64,000 nt of DNA from NCBI GenBank assembly GCA_023014485.1, contig JAJOZX010005519.1:1-64000 (forward strand), read 5' to 3'. The translations under genes were made by a program, and so were the position numbers. The notes under the pieces were generated by a model that did no database searches, was not told the origin of the DNA, and saw only the letters and a list, made by a program, of their open reading frames with translations. The stretch comes from Bathynomus jamesi (Eukaryota; Arthropoda; Malacostraca; Isopoda; Cirolanidae). This document shows, one piece after another, positions 32,427 to 44,922 of the stretch (positions are counted from its first letter, which is position 1; each line of letters begins with the position of its first letter).

Positions 32427-33099
32427 ACCCAAAGAAGCTTTGCAAAGCATTGAGAATGACAGTTTTTTGGTCGACTCTTGCGTTCCTTTCCTAATCGTGT
32501 TATTGATATTGGAAACAAGGAAAAAATATTGGATATTACTGCCCCTGGAAACCGCCTATAATTATTTATCACATTAAAATAGTCCCGGAATGGACTCCAA
32601 GCGGGTATCTGAGAAAGCCCTAGCCTCAAATATTTAAATAATCAATGGAGTTAATTAATCTCATTTCGATACATTTTCCCGGACTCCTATATAGTTTTAA
32701 TACCAGAGACCCTTCGCCCGGGGCCTTCGGCATCCCTGGACCTCATTCCAGGTTGGGAATATGACGAAAAATAATCTGTCCATTGTACGACCACTGCACT
32801 TTAGAAAATACTATGAAATTTTTTGTCATTGATTGCAATTCTGTGTTAATGTAAATATAAAGGTGCGATCTTGTCAAAGTTAAGATTCTGAATCTTGTAT
32901 TTTCAAGCACATCAGTTTAAAAAAAAAAAAAAATTCTTTGAAAGGTTAAAAAAAACCGAAGTTTTTCGTTGCCCTTTATTCAGGCAAATTGGAAAAATGA
33001 CTGAAAATAGGGACTGCCTTGTTTTATTACATTGAAGGAAATCTGGAAGGCTCAATTATGAAGTGTATACACCATAGACTTAATACGTTCTCTTTATTG
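32427..33099. other. Gene-free stretch
   Basis: No coding, tRNA or repeat features recognised apart from a short poly-A at 32920-32934. The upstream (signal-peptide) exon of the alpha-2-macroglobulin gene was looked for here and not found. Confidence 0.5.
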
Positions 33100-33101
33100 T
33101 A

Positions 33102-33746
33102 CAGGGTGTCTCAAAAGTCACTATCTATTTTGAAAAATAATGGGAATTACGAAAAACTGGTTTAAGACATGAAAAATATATTTATTTCAAAGTGCCACAA
33201 AGAATTAGTGCTATTTATTTATCTGTCTCCACATGGCGACCATCAGTGTCTCTACAGAGCTCAAAGCGATAAGTTGTTTCCCGGAACACACTTTCCAGCA
33301 TTTGAGGTGTTATTTTCTGAACTGCATCGGTAATACGATTTCGAAGTTCGGCTACATCACTAATTCTTCTACCAGTGTACACCTTAGACTTAATGAAACC
33401 CCAGGCGAAAAAATCTAATGGTGTTAAATCGGGTGGACGTGCTGCCCATGGTTGTGTTCCTCCACGACCAATCCAGCGACCGGGGAAGCGTCTGTCAAGA
33501 TAATCACGTACAATTATTGCACAATGGCACGGTGCTCCATCCTGCTGAAAAACTACTGTGTCAAGAATGCCATCTGTAAGAAGTTGAGGTTCGAGGAATT
33601 GTTCAAGCATGTCAAGATAATAAACCAATTAACTTTTTTTAAATACACAAATTTGCACCAGAAGTACATATCTTTATGCCAGCATAGCATTTTTAAAAAA
33701 AACATCTAATGTCACCGAAATAGATAGTGACTTTTGAGACACCCTG
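33102..33746 (-). mobile_element. Internally deleted DD41D mariner, copy 2 (inverted)
   Basis: 645 bp with the same ends as 20306-20953 and TA flanks (33100-33101 and 33747-33748). It is nearly identical to that copy over its whole length and lies in the opposite orientation. Confidence 0.93.
33215..33628 (-). pseudogene. C-terminal half of mariner transposase (DD41D), copy 2
   Basis: 137 codons, same extent as 20423-20836, with a few substitutions (for example Asp for Glu at residue 6, Cys for Tyr after APCH). The second and third catalytic Asp are intact; the DNA-binding half is missing. That the open frame survives in both copies more probably shows youth than selection. Confidence 0.88.
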
Positions 33747-33969
33747 TATTTAAATTTAAAATCAACCTTTTGATTATATTACTTGACAATCAGTTTATCG
33801 ACACTTACTTTAGGGTAGGTTAAGTTAGGCTAAGCTACATCAGGTTCAGGTTAGAACAGGTTAATAAAGGTGTAGATAAAGTAAAGATAATTATTTTGTA
33901 TCAAGGGCGTTTCCTTTAATGACAACAAAGTATCTAAATGACCAACTTTTAAATTGTCATTTCTTTCAG

Positions 33970-34148
33970 TGGGTACGTTGTGACCACGCCACGCAGATGG
34001 ACTTCGGGAGAGACCAGCCAAGTGTGCATCACGCTTTCCTCTCCCGCTACCCCTGATGAGATACTTAGCGTCGGAGTAAAAAAGCAAAAGTACAATAAGG
34101 AAGAAGAGAAGTTTATCTTTTCTCCCAAAAATCTACTACTACCAGAAG
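33970..34148 (+). CDS. A2M: A2M exon 1 of those seen (MG1)
   Basis: Acceptor TTTCTTTCAG, donor GTTTGT. Translates as [20 protein letters not shown]..., which is the usual beginning of the mature protein and MG1 (family pattern Y-V-x-T-P-R-x-W-x-S-G-x-x-x-Q-V-C). It starts in mid-codon, so an upstream signal-peptide exon must exist. It ends in phase 1, matching the next exon. Confidence 0.88.
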
Positions 34149-35932
34149 GTTTGTTCTTAAAAATATTCATAATAAAGTACTCGAGGTGGTTCAACTGGTG
34201 GCTCGGGTATTGAATCCGGGCCACGTGACAATTCCGCCCGACACCCCCAGTGATTTTCAACTTAGCGAAATTATGGTAAAATTAGTCTTGAAGTAAGAAG
34301 GTACATTGAATGTGTTGGTAGTTCAGAAATGCCAATTTTCTGACTTTTACTGTCAGAGAAGGAGGTTAACTATGAACTGAACAGTATGCTGTGCAGTTCT
34401 GGTCGCCCACCCTCAGGAAAGATATTGAGAGGCTGGAGCGAGTGCAGGCGAGGGCCACAAAGTTAATCCTTTCCGTTAGGCATATGGGCTACAATCGACG
34501 GTTACGCGCCCTGAACTTGTTTTCGCTGGAAACTCGGAGGCTGCGCGGTCAACTCATCGAGGTTTTCAAGTTCTTACACGGGTTCAACGATGTCGATTTT
34601 AGTAGCATGTTTAGTTTAAATGATAACCCAACTCGCAACAATGGTTGGAAGTTGGATTTGAAACGGTTTAGGACTAGTGTGTGTGGGAATTACTTTACGT
34701 ATAAGATCTGTGACACGTGGAACGGGTTACCTTCAGAAGTTGTGAACAGTTCCTCTGTGGATCATTTCAAGAAAAGGTTAGACCAAATCTTGCACACTAT
34801 TTGAGTGTGTAAAATTTTCCCTGGCACCCATTGTCATTGGTACCTCCTCAGTATGGGCCGCAAGCCTTTTGAGGTACTTCTTTTCCTTGTAAACTCTCTC
34901 TCTCTCTCTCTCTCTCGTACATACGAGATAAGTGTACGTATGGCATCCGGTCCAGAGCACCGACAAAGTTGGATCATTTAAGATGAATGAGTCGTATATA
35001 TTTTTCATACAGCACCATAGTTGAAAACGGTAAAAGCAATATGGTTTTACGATGTTCTTTAATTTACACTACATAACGGTTAGCCTAGGTATCCTCTGAG
35101 TACGCTTACTGTATTCCAGGTTAACCTTAAAAATCGTTGCGATTGTTAACAATGAGATGGGTTGAGTTCGTATAATGGTACATTAAATTACGAGGGTTTG
35201 TACGAAAGTAATGCCTCTTATTTTTCAGTTCGTAAACACAATAAGAGGCATTACTTTCGTACCGCCCCTCGTATATCTGGTACATGTTATATGGTGTTAT
35301 GGAACAGTGACACTATGAAGTTTTTCATATATTCAACTTTTTCGTTTTCCTATTATTATTTGTTCTGTTTAAACTGCGCAGGTGTGTCCAGCATATGCGA
35401 CCAGATACTTCTGCCAAAAACAACGGAGGAGAGAGGTGAACTCATTGTTACTGGCTCTCTCGGAGGAGCAACGCTCAATTACTCGAAACCTATTAACATT
35501 GCCAAAGACGTTGTGGAAACTTTCGTGCAGACAGACAAATATCTTTACAAGCCATCTCAAACTGTTCAGTTCCGAATACTGACGGTGGTTGGACCTTTCT
35601 TGAAAGTCTCTTCAGAGCAGGTAAATTTAATTACATTATTGATTTAAAGAGAACATAAAATAAGAGCTGCTACCATTCTATCCTATCATTAATTGAAATT
35701 ATTATTATTATTATTATATTATTATTATTAGTCATCGCCCGTGGTGAAGTAAAGACACGGAGGTCGGGGATTCGACTCCTGATGTTGCTGGCTGGCAAAT
35801 AATAATAATAAAGAAGTTAGCGCAACGAACCGCGTTCGTCTGGTCTGAGGCCTGTGGCAGTGTTTGGACTTTTTCACTGATTATCATCATCGATTCTAGG
35901 CCTATTTCTTATATAGTTAAAGTGATCAGAAA

Positions 35933-35978
<46 letters not shown>

Positions 35979-36744
35979 CCAATCCACTGCAATAAGGGTA
36001 CCTATTCTAACCATACTATGCTGCTACTAATGGAGACAGTCTGAGGGGTTATATATGGTATAAACCTATGCACAATAACACTACCGTTAAGAACTAAGAG
36101 TAACGCTGCTACTGACGAAATAGCATTGACGACTATGTTAAATCCTACTTTATTCACTACGAGAAAGTTGCTATTTACTTCCTTTTCAACACTAATTCGA
36201 AGCGGGAGGTTAAATGGTAAAACCAGCCGACAATTCCTTGCCATAATAAAACTTAATATAGGCTTTTCAGAGACCCTGCATAGCCTCGTAAAACCTTTAT
36301 TACGTGTATTAAACGTGGCTCCTGTTACTTTTAAAACTAGCGAGTAAACACCTTAATTGTTAAACATAAAGGAATAACATTAAACCCCCTTTAAATTAAC
36401 GAGTAACCATGTTAAACCATGTAAACGTGTTAAACAAATATTACCAAGTATTAAAATAACTAGCAATTAATGGTACGGATAATTAATGTAATTTACTGTA
36501 CTCTAAATATGAAACAGTAGAAAAGGTGGACGTTAACCAAGAATAGTAACGAAATGAATTTGTCTTCTATCGAATTATTTTTGTATGTCTCTAGCACGTT
36601 TCCTCCTTCGAGGTGGGGTCACCTGAGTACAAGGGGATGCCACCTCCCCCCTAGCGTTCTGCCACCTTCCCTAACGCTCTGTCACGCTATTTGTATCCAG
36701 TCTTTCACCTAGTAAATGACTAAACCTAATAATACCTTTAGTGC

Positions 36745-36792
<48 letters not shown>

Positions 36793-38058
36793 ATATACAG
36801 GGGTTGGACAAAATAATATGAACACCTTGATAAATGGCGGTTTTTATTCTTAATATGGAGTTGGTCCTCCTTTAGCGGCAATAACAGCTGCAATGCGTCG
36901 GGGAATTGATTCATACAGCTTTTGGACAGTGGCTAGAGGAATCCTGAGCCATTCTTCGAGCAAACCCTGCTCCAGTTCCTCCAAAGACGCCGGCGGTGGG
37001 AATCGGCTTCTGACCTGCTGCTCCAACTGACACCACAGATGCTCGATAATGTTAAGATCCGGGGATTGTGGAGGCCAATCCAAGCGTTCTACTTCACTAA
37101 CATGCTCTTCAAACCAGTTTTTAACGACCCCAGCGGTGTGGATTGGTGCATTATCATCCTGGAAGACGGCGCCGCCATTGGGAAACAGCGTTTGGACCAT
37201 GGGATGGACCTGGTCAGCCAATATTGACAAATAGACCTGGGCGTTAACTCTACCATGCAGTACTACAGCTGGGCCAAGAGTATTCCACGATATGCTGCCC
37301 AAACCATCACAGATCCGCCTCCATGCTTAACGGTTGGGGTCAGGCAGTCGGGGTCATAAGCATCTTTAGGCTGTCTCCAGACGTAAACTCGACCGGAACA
37401 TGGAAATAGCGTAAAGGAGGATTCGTCGGAGTAGACTACATTCTTCCACCGGTCCATTGACCAATTCTTATGGTCATTACACCATTTTCTGCGCCGCTCA
37501 ATGTTGATGTGCGAAAGGAAGGGTTTGGCAATTGCAGCCCTCCCATGGTATCCAGCTCCATGGAGCTCGCAACGTACAGTTCTGGTCGATACCGGGCTTG
37601 CAAGATTCTGGTTAAGCTCTGCAGTCACTTTTGGAGCTGTGGTCTTATGGTTCTTTGTCACAATGCGCTTTAGCACCCGGCGGTCTCGATCACACAGCTT
37701 CTTCTTGCGTCCACTATTGCATTTGTCGGTGCTTGTCTTTCCATGGTTTTGGTATGCAGACATGACCATTGAGACAGTTCCTCTGGATACATTGAACATC
37801 TGATCAGTTTTCGTCACCGATGCACCAGCCATCCGCGCTCCGACAATTTGCCCTCTTTGGAAGTCTGACAGGTCTTTCATAACTGCTAATTCATAATTCA
37901 CTCAGATCTGTAAAAACAACGTGAGGGTTATAACATGACGTATACACTCTCTGTTACGCATTTAAATAGGTTTGCCAGTCATTTGACCGTTTACTTTGTG
38001 TCTGAGCAGTCCGTAAGATAACCGGTGAAATCGGCGGGTGTTCATATTATTTTGTCTA

Positions 38059-38100
<42 letters not shown>

Positions 38101-38115
38101 ATATATATAATATAT

Positions 38116-38147
<32 letters not shown>

Positions 38148-38342
38148 GATGAATAAAACCACGAAGGAAAGGAAAAACAGAAGGGCTCAAGCGCTTTCGT
38201 CTAATGACATCCTCAGGAACACAGAAGTACATAGAGTTACAGCCTATATATAGGTTATAGGTTACAAAATATATATATATATATATATATATCTATATAT
38301 ATATATATATATATGAGAATGAACTCAGAATGGTCCCGAGTA

Positions 38343-38402
<60 letters not shown>

Positions 38403-38511
38403 ATAAACGGAGAAATGATAAAAAAAAAATAAAGGATTGTGGGAGGAGCATACAAATTTGTAAGGAAAAATACCGATTTTAGCACTGCCCAAATCCAACA
38501 AAGATCAAATG

Positions 38512-38573
<62 letters not shown>

Positions 38574-40709
38574 ATGAGTTAAAAACAAAATACTCTACAT
38601 AACAATAAACGAAGGCGTTGGTTCGTAATGACGTCACACATTAATGTTGAATTCTGACGATTCCTTAAAACCACTTAATATTAATTCACTTGGCCACAGA
38701 TGATCGTAAAATGGCGTTGTAGTTCAAAACGTTAATAAACCAGGATGGTACGAACTACTTAATCATTCGCGCGCGCCTGTGTATGTGTGAGAGAGTGTGC
38801 TCGATGTAAATCAAGTATGTATGGTGTCAAACCTGCACTGCATATATTATGGAAGTTCAAAAAATGAAATACTGTACTGAAAATTTGAAAATGGGATTCG
38901 TTACAGTTCTGTACTCTTCCCAGTGCGAAGAATTTTATTTGAAATTTAGGTACCATACACAGAATTACAAACATACACGCACTATAATATATATATGTAA
39001 GTTAATGTTGGCACCATATTGAAGTTAATTATGTTAGTTTTGCTTGGCTCGATGTCACTAGATTTTTTCAGATCAAATAAGATTATTAATTAGTAAGTTA
39101 ATAGTTTCTTTTTTTTGTTAAACAAAACAAAAGATTTAGCCGGACAAATAAACGTTTCAGTTTTGAGGCAAGTTCACAGAATGAATGAAACTCGAGTCGA
39201 AATGTTATAAATGTGCACTTTGAAATGACTAGGACGACTATAATAACGCGCGAGGAAATTAGTCTTTATATAAAGTTAGATAATGACATCAGGCCAATGC
39301 GGCCTGTTACAACGTCGTTACTGTATGTGATAAGGTTATCGTGTAGCTAAGATTTGATTCGAGGAGGAGGCGCGTGGTGAGACGATACAGCAGAGGAGAA
39401 GGCTTCGACGTAGTCTCGCGAAGTGACGACAGCTCGATCGTGGCTGTCGATAAAACAGTGGGTTTATTGTGGAGGTTAGCAGTCGCGAAAGTATTTGAAG
39501 GCGTCTCAATATATACATATATACAACAATATAATATGTATATAGGTTTTAAAAGTTTTATAGGGATAAATGACCCCATAAATTTTAAGACTTTTGAAGA
39601 CTGATCCATAACATTTGCAATTAAAAAAAAGATAAATATCAATGCTGCAATGTTAATCAAATTGGACATTGAAAATAAAATTTATTGACAATCGTGTTTT
39701 TTTCTCAAGTTTACAACTAAAAGACGCTAAAAATAACCTTTCGTCGAAAAGTTGTCTTATGTTACATAATCTCAATCGTCATTTCACCGTCTTTATGGCG
39801 ATTGTCGTATCTTGCCATTTGAATGCACGTTCGTGAATTGTACGACGTGGTTTCTTATCTAGCCAGGTTTTAGTTGTACATCATTCACAGATTTTGGTCC
39901 ATAACAGAAATGTCCATCAACACGCCAAAAATAGTAGAGTACCGTGCAACGAAGGAATGGACCTATATACCCCCATACAGTTTAGCTTATATATACACAA
40001 GGAGATTATAGACACCAATCAACCAGGGAAGTCCTTCCGGGGGGGGATGTTAGCAGGAGACGGGGAGTGCTGGAACTCCCGTTTCTCCACAGCTGATTTT
40101 TTCTGCTTCGTCTACCCTGTGAGCAGTCCAGCATGCTCTCAAACACACACTTCGGTGCTACTATAGTATCCGGTCTACCTTTCAATTATAATTTATCTTG
40201 TTTATTAATTTCTTGTTTGCATACCAATGTCAATCGCCCTTGACTAGGTTTAGTCATGATATTTTCGTTAGTTTTAACGAAAATTATCATGACTAAACCT
40301 AACCAATCGTAGGTAGACCGCATACTATAGTAGCACCCATTCTCCTATTCTTCACTACACATGTATGCGTTTTACACACTACACAATGTTCAAAATTTCT
40401 AAAAAAAAAAAAAAAGCATCGTGAGCTTCGAAGATCTTGATTTCTTTCTTATAAAGGGGGTATTTTTTTGCAGTTACCCGCCTTTGGCCCCTCCTTTGTA
40501 TATTTTTCTCAGCTACAAGAAGTCCTTAGAATTGGGTGGGCGACGTGACTAATTTTGCTTTCATCTTTCAGTACAAAGAAATCTGGATTGAGAATCCTTC
40601 AGGTACACAAATTGCCCAGTGGCTGAACGTCTCCAATGAAAACGGGCTCATTCATAGGTCCTTCACCCTCTCCGATGAACCCGAAGAAGTGAGAATTTTG
40701 AACCTCGGG

Positions 40710-40762
<53 letters not shown>

Positions 40763-43700
40763 ATACTAGGGTGATATTTCATAAAGCCTAACCAAATCTC
40801 TTGAGTAAGCTTAATATTGCACGAGTGATTAACGTGTGTTTTGTCTCTTTAGGGATCCTACAAAATCCGTGTTCTTAGCTCTCCTTTGCAAAAAGTGGTT
40901 CGTCGATCTTTCAAAGTAGAGGAATACGTTTTACCTAAGTACGAAGTAAAGATCAAACCGCCTAGTTACGTCTTAGGACCTCAGAGACGATCACTTTCAG
41001 AGTTTGCGCAAAGTAAGTGGCAACTTTTTCTTTGTCATTTGAAAACTAATCTAAAGTAATGAAAACTATACACTTTTGATGAATTCGTGTTGAGTTAAAA
41101 AGAGCTTATAATTTTAAACAGTTATTGCTCCTTGTTAAACACATATTTAAAGTAGGACACTATTTTTAAACTAAATTGTAATTCTTCGCATTATTTTCCA
41201 AAGGTATACCTTCGGCCAGCCAGTGAAAGGAAATGCCACTATAACAATTAATGGTGGTTCGGGGTAATACAAAGTCACCATTAAAAAAAGTGGGGAAGTA
41301 AGTATGGAAGCGTAATGTAATGATTGGTTTGTTTACCTCCGCAACATCTAAGGTCATGCGACGGAAGGACCTACAGCTTTACGTGGGATCCGAACCAAGG
41401 GTCGCTACATAGTCTGGATGCAGAGGACGCTCTCCCATCCAACTCAATGTCGCTTAACTTCGCTGATCAACGGGAAGTGGTATTACGACATTGGCTACGA
41501 CGTAGCCCTATCGAAGCGTAGGTGAATCAATAATTTAGCGCAATACGCCATTGTTTTGAACGATTAAGCACGGATTAAGATATTATAACAGTTTAAAAAG
41601 TACAGTTATTTATTTATTTAAAAATATCAAGGAAAGGAAGGAAGGGAACTGAAAGACGGGGGTTTGACTTCCCCTCCCCTGTTCATATCATAAACGTGAT
41701 ATATAGAATATAAAGTAAGCAACAACGAAATACATAAACGTATAAACTAGGCCCTGCGAAGCTTCGAGAGTCAATTTGATTTGAATCGGAGAGAAGTTCG
41801 ATTTGATTTGTTAGCTTGGGCGCCGATTCGATATTTTCAATCTCCATTAAGGCGCCGTGCAAAAATTATGTAACGCTTTTTGCTAAAACCTGACACCCCC
41901 ACCCCCTGTAACGTTCCGTAACGTGTGGGGTGGGGGAAGTGTTACATAACATCGTAGGGGGTGCCTGGTGTAGCGTTACAGAACGTTCCTGGGGGATCTG
42001 GGTGTCAAGTTTTAGCAAAAATAACATTACATAATTTTTGAACGGCCCCTAAGTCCGGTAAAGAACATTAGTGATGTTTTGAACACTTTCGTAAATAAAC
42101 ACTTCTTTTTATTACTTAGATTATAATTCAATCTTATACTGAGACCATCTCTCGTGCAATAACACTTTTATTATACTTTAATACCATTGTTCCTCCTCAT
42201 GATCAAATACTTAATACATTTCTTTAGGAGGATTTACTTTGTCCTTTGTCCTCAAGATTATTTAATTAATTTTATGCTTATTACTAATTGTGTGTAGAAA
42301 CACACTAAATAAAGAAACCATTTTCTGTTTAATTTGAAACTTAATTCAGTATATATACCTAAAATCTGTGTGTACAGTTGATTCGATTCGAGATTAGATT
42401 CGATTTGAATTGTTTGGGATGATTTGATTCGAGATTCGATTCGAAAAAAAATTGTGATTCGCAGGGCCCTAATATAAACAAAATACATAAATACAAATGC
42501 ACGTATAAACCTGCTCTGTTAAGAGTTGATTGATGGAAAGTAAGGAGGAAAGTGAATTCCAGGATTAAGGGCGGAATGGTAGGGAATCGAGGGAGAGTTC
42601 AAGGACAAGCGCCCATGAAAGTGCCCCTCCCCCGGAAGGAGAAAGAGCGGGGGCCGAAATTAAAGTCCAGGGTCTTCGAGATACTTGGACACGCTGCGCT
42701 TGAAAGGCTGGAAGTCGAAAACAGGCGGAAAGATGGACTTAGGAAGGTTGTTCCAGAGTTGACAGATTGAGTAAATGAAACACTGGGAATACCATCTAAC
42801 CCTCGCGTTAGAGAGTCGAGTGGAAAAGGGATGAGTGTGTTGAAACTTTGGTAGTGAAGCGTCTCCTTAAAGAAGGAGGCGTACAATTAGAGCGTTCAGG
42901 AGAGCAGTGTCCGTTGTAATAGCGATTAGTAAAGAGAGATCGAGGCAACATTACGTCGAAGAGATATATATTGAAGACAGTCAGTAAGACGGGGGAATTA
43001 ATGAAACGAAAAGCCTTTAATTCCATCCGGTCAAGTTAGGGGGAGGTGGAAGGTCGGGGAGGAGGCTTTAATCCATGCTAGAGTTAGACAAAGTATACAC
43101 GCGCTTTCCTAGTTTTACAAAGCACTTCGCCTATACACCTATTGAGGATACGCAATGTATATAAAGTAGCTAATGTTATTTTTGTCATAATGTGTTACTG
43201 ACTGCTAACTTTGTATTGTATTTAAGATATCAGGATGCAAAAAATTCAACGTCAACTGACAGAGTTGCCCATAAATACGAATATTACTTCTCATCCCGTT
43301 TGAACGCGAATGCAGTCGTTATTGAGGAAGGGACTGAAGTGGAGCTCAAGCAAGGAAGTGTTCGTCTACGTCACTAGAACCGCTCTTAATTTGAAGACAT
43401 CGGCGTGCAAAACTTTACAAGCCAGAATTGCCATATGTCGGGAGGTACAGTCATATAAAAACATTGTTAGCACTGACATATACAGGTGATTCATAAGTCC
43501 TATCGCAGATACGATATTTATTGTAGTTATTTTTGGGACGACTTTCTAATCATTAATATATATATATATATATATCGTAAAGAACGACGCTTTGTATAGG
43601 AGATATCCGCGCAAAGATGAGAGAGAGAACGAAACAAATGAAAAAATGAGGTAACCACCTGGGAATCGAACCCGGGATCTTCCGATTGCCGGTCAGACGC

Positions 43701-43798
43701 GATACCATTACACTATGGACCTCACTCTTCCAAATGCCGTAATTCTTCTACAAGCGTCGTTTCTTTACGTTATTTATACTGCGTGTTCTTTGCAGTTG

Positions 43799-43858
<60 letters not shown>

Positions 43859-44891
43859 TATAGATAGATATACTGTTCATAGATTGTTATATACAGGATG
43901 GGTCAAAAGTCTTGCCTCCAAAATAACTGTACAATAAATACTTTTGGGGCAACACTTCTTATTAGGTAGAAAGCAAAGGATTCACTATTTTTACAAATTA
44001 ATGCTCCTCCTATGCACCCATACAGAGTACGAGCAGCTTGCAGCATCATTGCTAAATATTTAAAGGGTCATGTATGTGTTACAGGGAATCTATGTAACTA
44101 GGGATTTCATGAAATCCCTAAAATGTTCAGGGATTTCATGTAAGGTTAAGTCGTGATTTTCATTGAACCTACGGGAAAATTATTGAATGTCCGGTTAATA
44201 GAAAGCAGACACTATATTTCCATAGTAACCCATAATCTTCTATGCGGTATTCACTGCTGAACGTCAGGGTTTTGACGTATATTGTTTTTGATGCAGAATA
44301 TAAGCTGAGAATGAAATGAATCAAGGTAGGAGAGTTTAGTCTCTCTTGTTAACTTCTGAACTAAAGCTAACCTGAATTACGTGGAATTATTTAGTTCCGT
44401 TTTCTTTGACAAGAATCAATTTCGCTGAAATTTCTTTAGTCAGGTGGCTTAGCGAAAAAATCGTTACAAGTGAGAAAAGCACCAAATTTTTACGGTGAGT
44501 TTGTATGGGTATATGGATGAAAGAAATCCCATGCTCCAAAAAATCTGTCCATATTAAGGGTGTAAAATCCAAGATGGCCACCGTGGACCCGTCAAAATCT
44601 GTAAATCGTCTTATTTTAACCACTAGACCAGATAAAAGCATGGATGAAAGGTCTTTTTATAGTTTTTCTGGTACAAGGAATCCAATAAAATCATTATTTT
44701 CTAAATAAATTTTTAAGAAAAAAAGATTGAGGCTGTAACTGATTTAATACAGCTTAATATACTCTAGTTGTATTTTCGATACATTTCTTATATAATAGTC
44801 TAGGCATATAAGCCTTGTCATGACATGCTCTATATCTTGTGATAAGTACATGTAAATGTGATCTATATGTTCAAGAGTGACGATTTCCATT

Positions 44892-44922
<31 letters not shown>

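Noticed and set aside
39307..39669. 120-codon minus-strand frame with a hydrophobic start
   Set aside because: Lies within an A2M intron, composition follows AT-rich DNA, and no domain is recognisable.
43896..43990. Further mariner at ACAGGATGGGTCAAAAGTC
   Set aside because: Only one end resembles a mariner terminus. No partner end or TA pair was found nearby.
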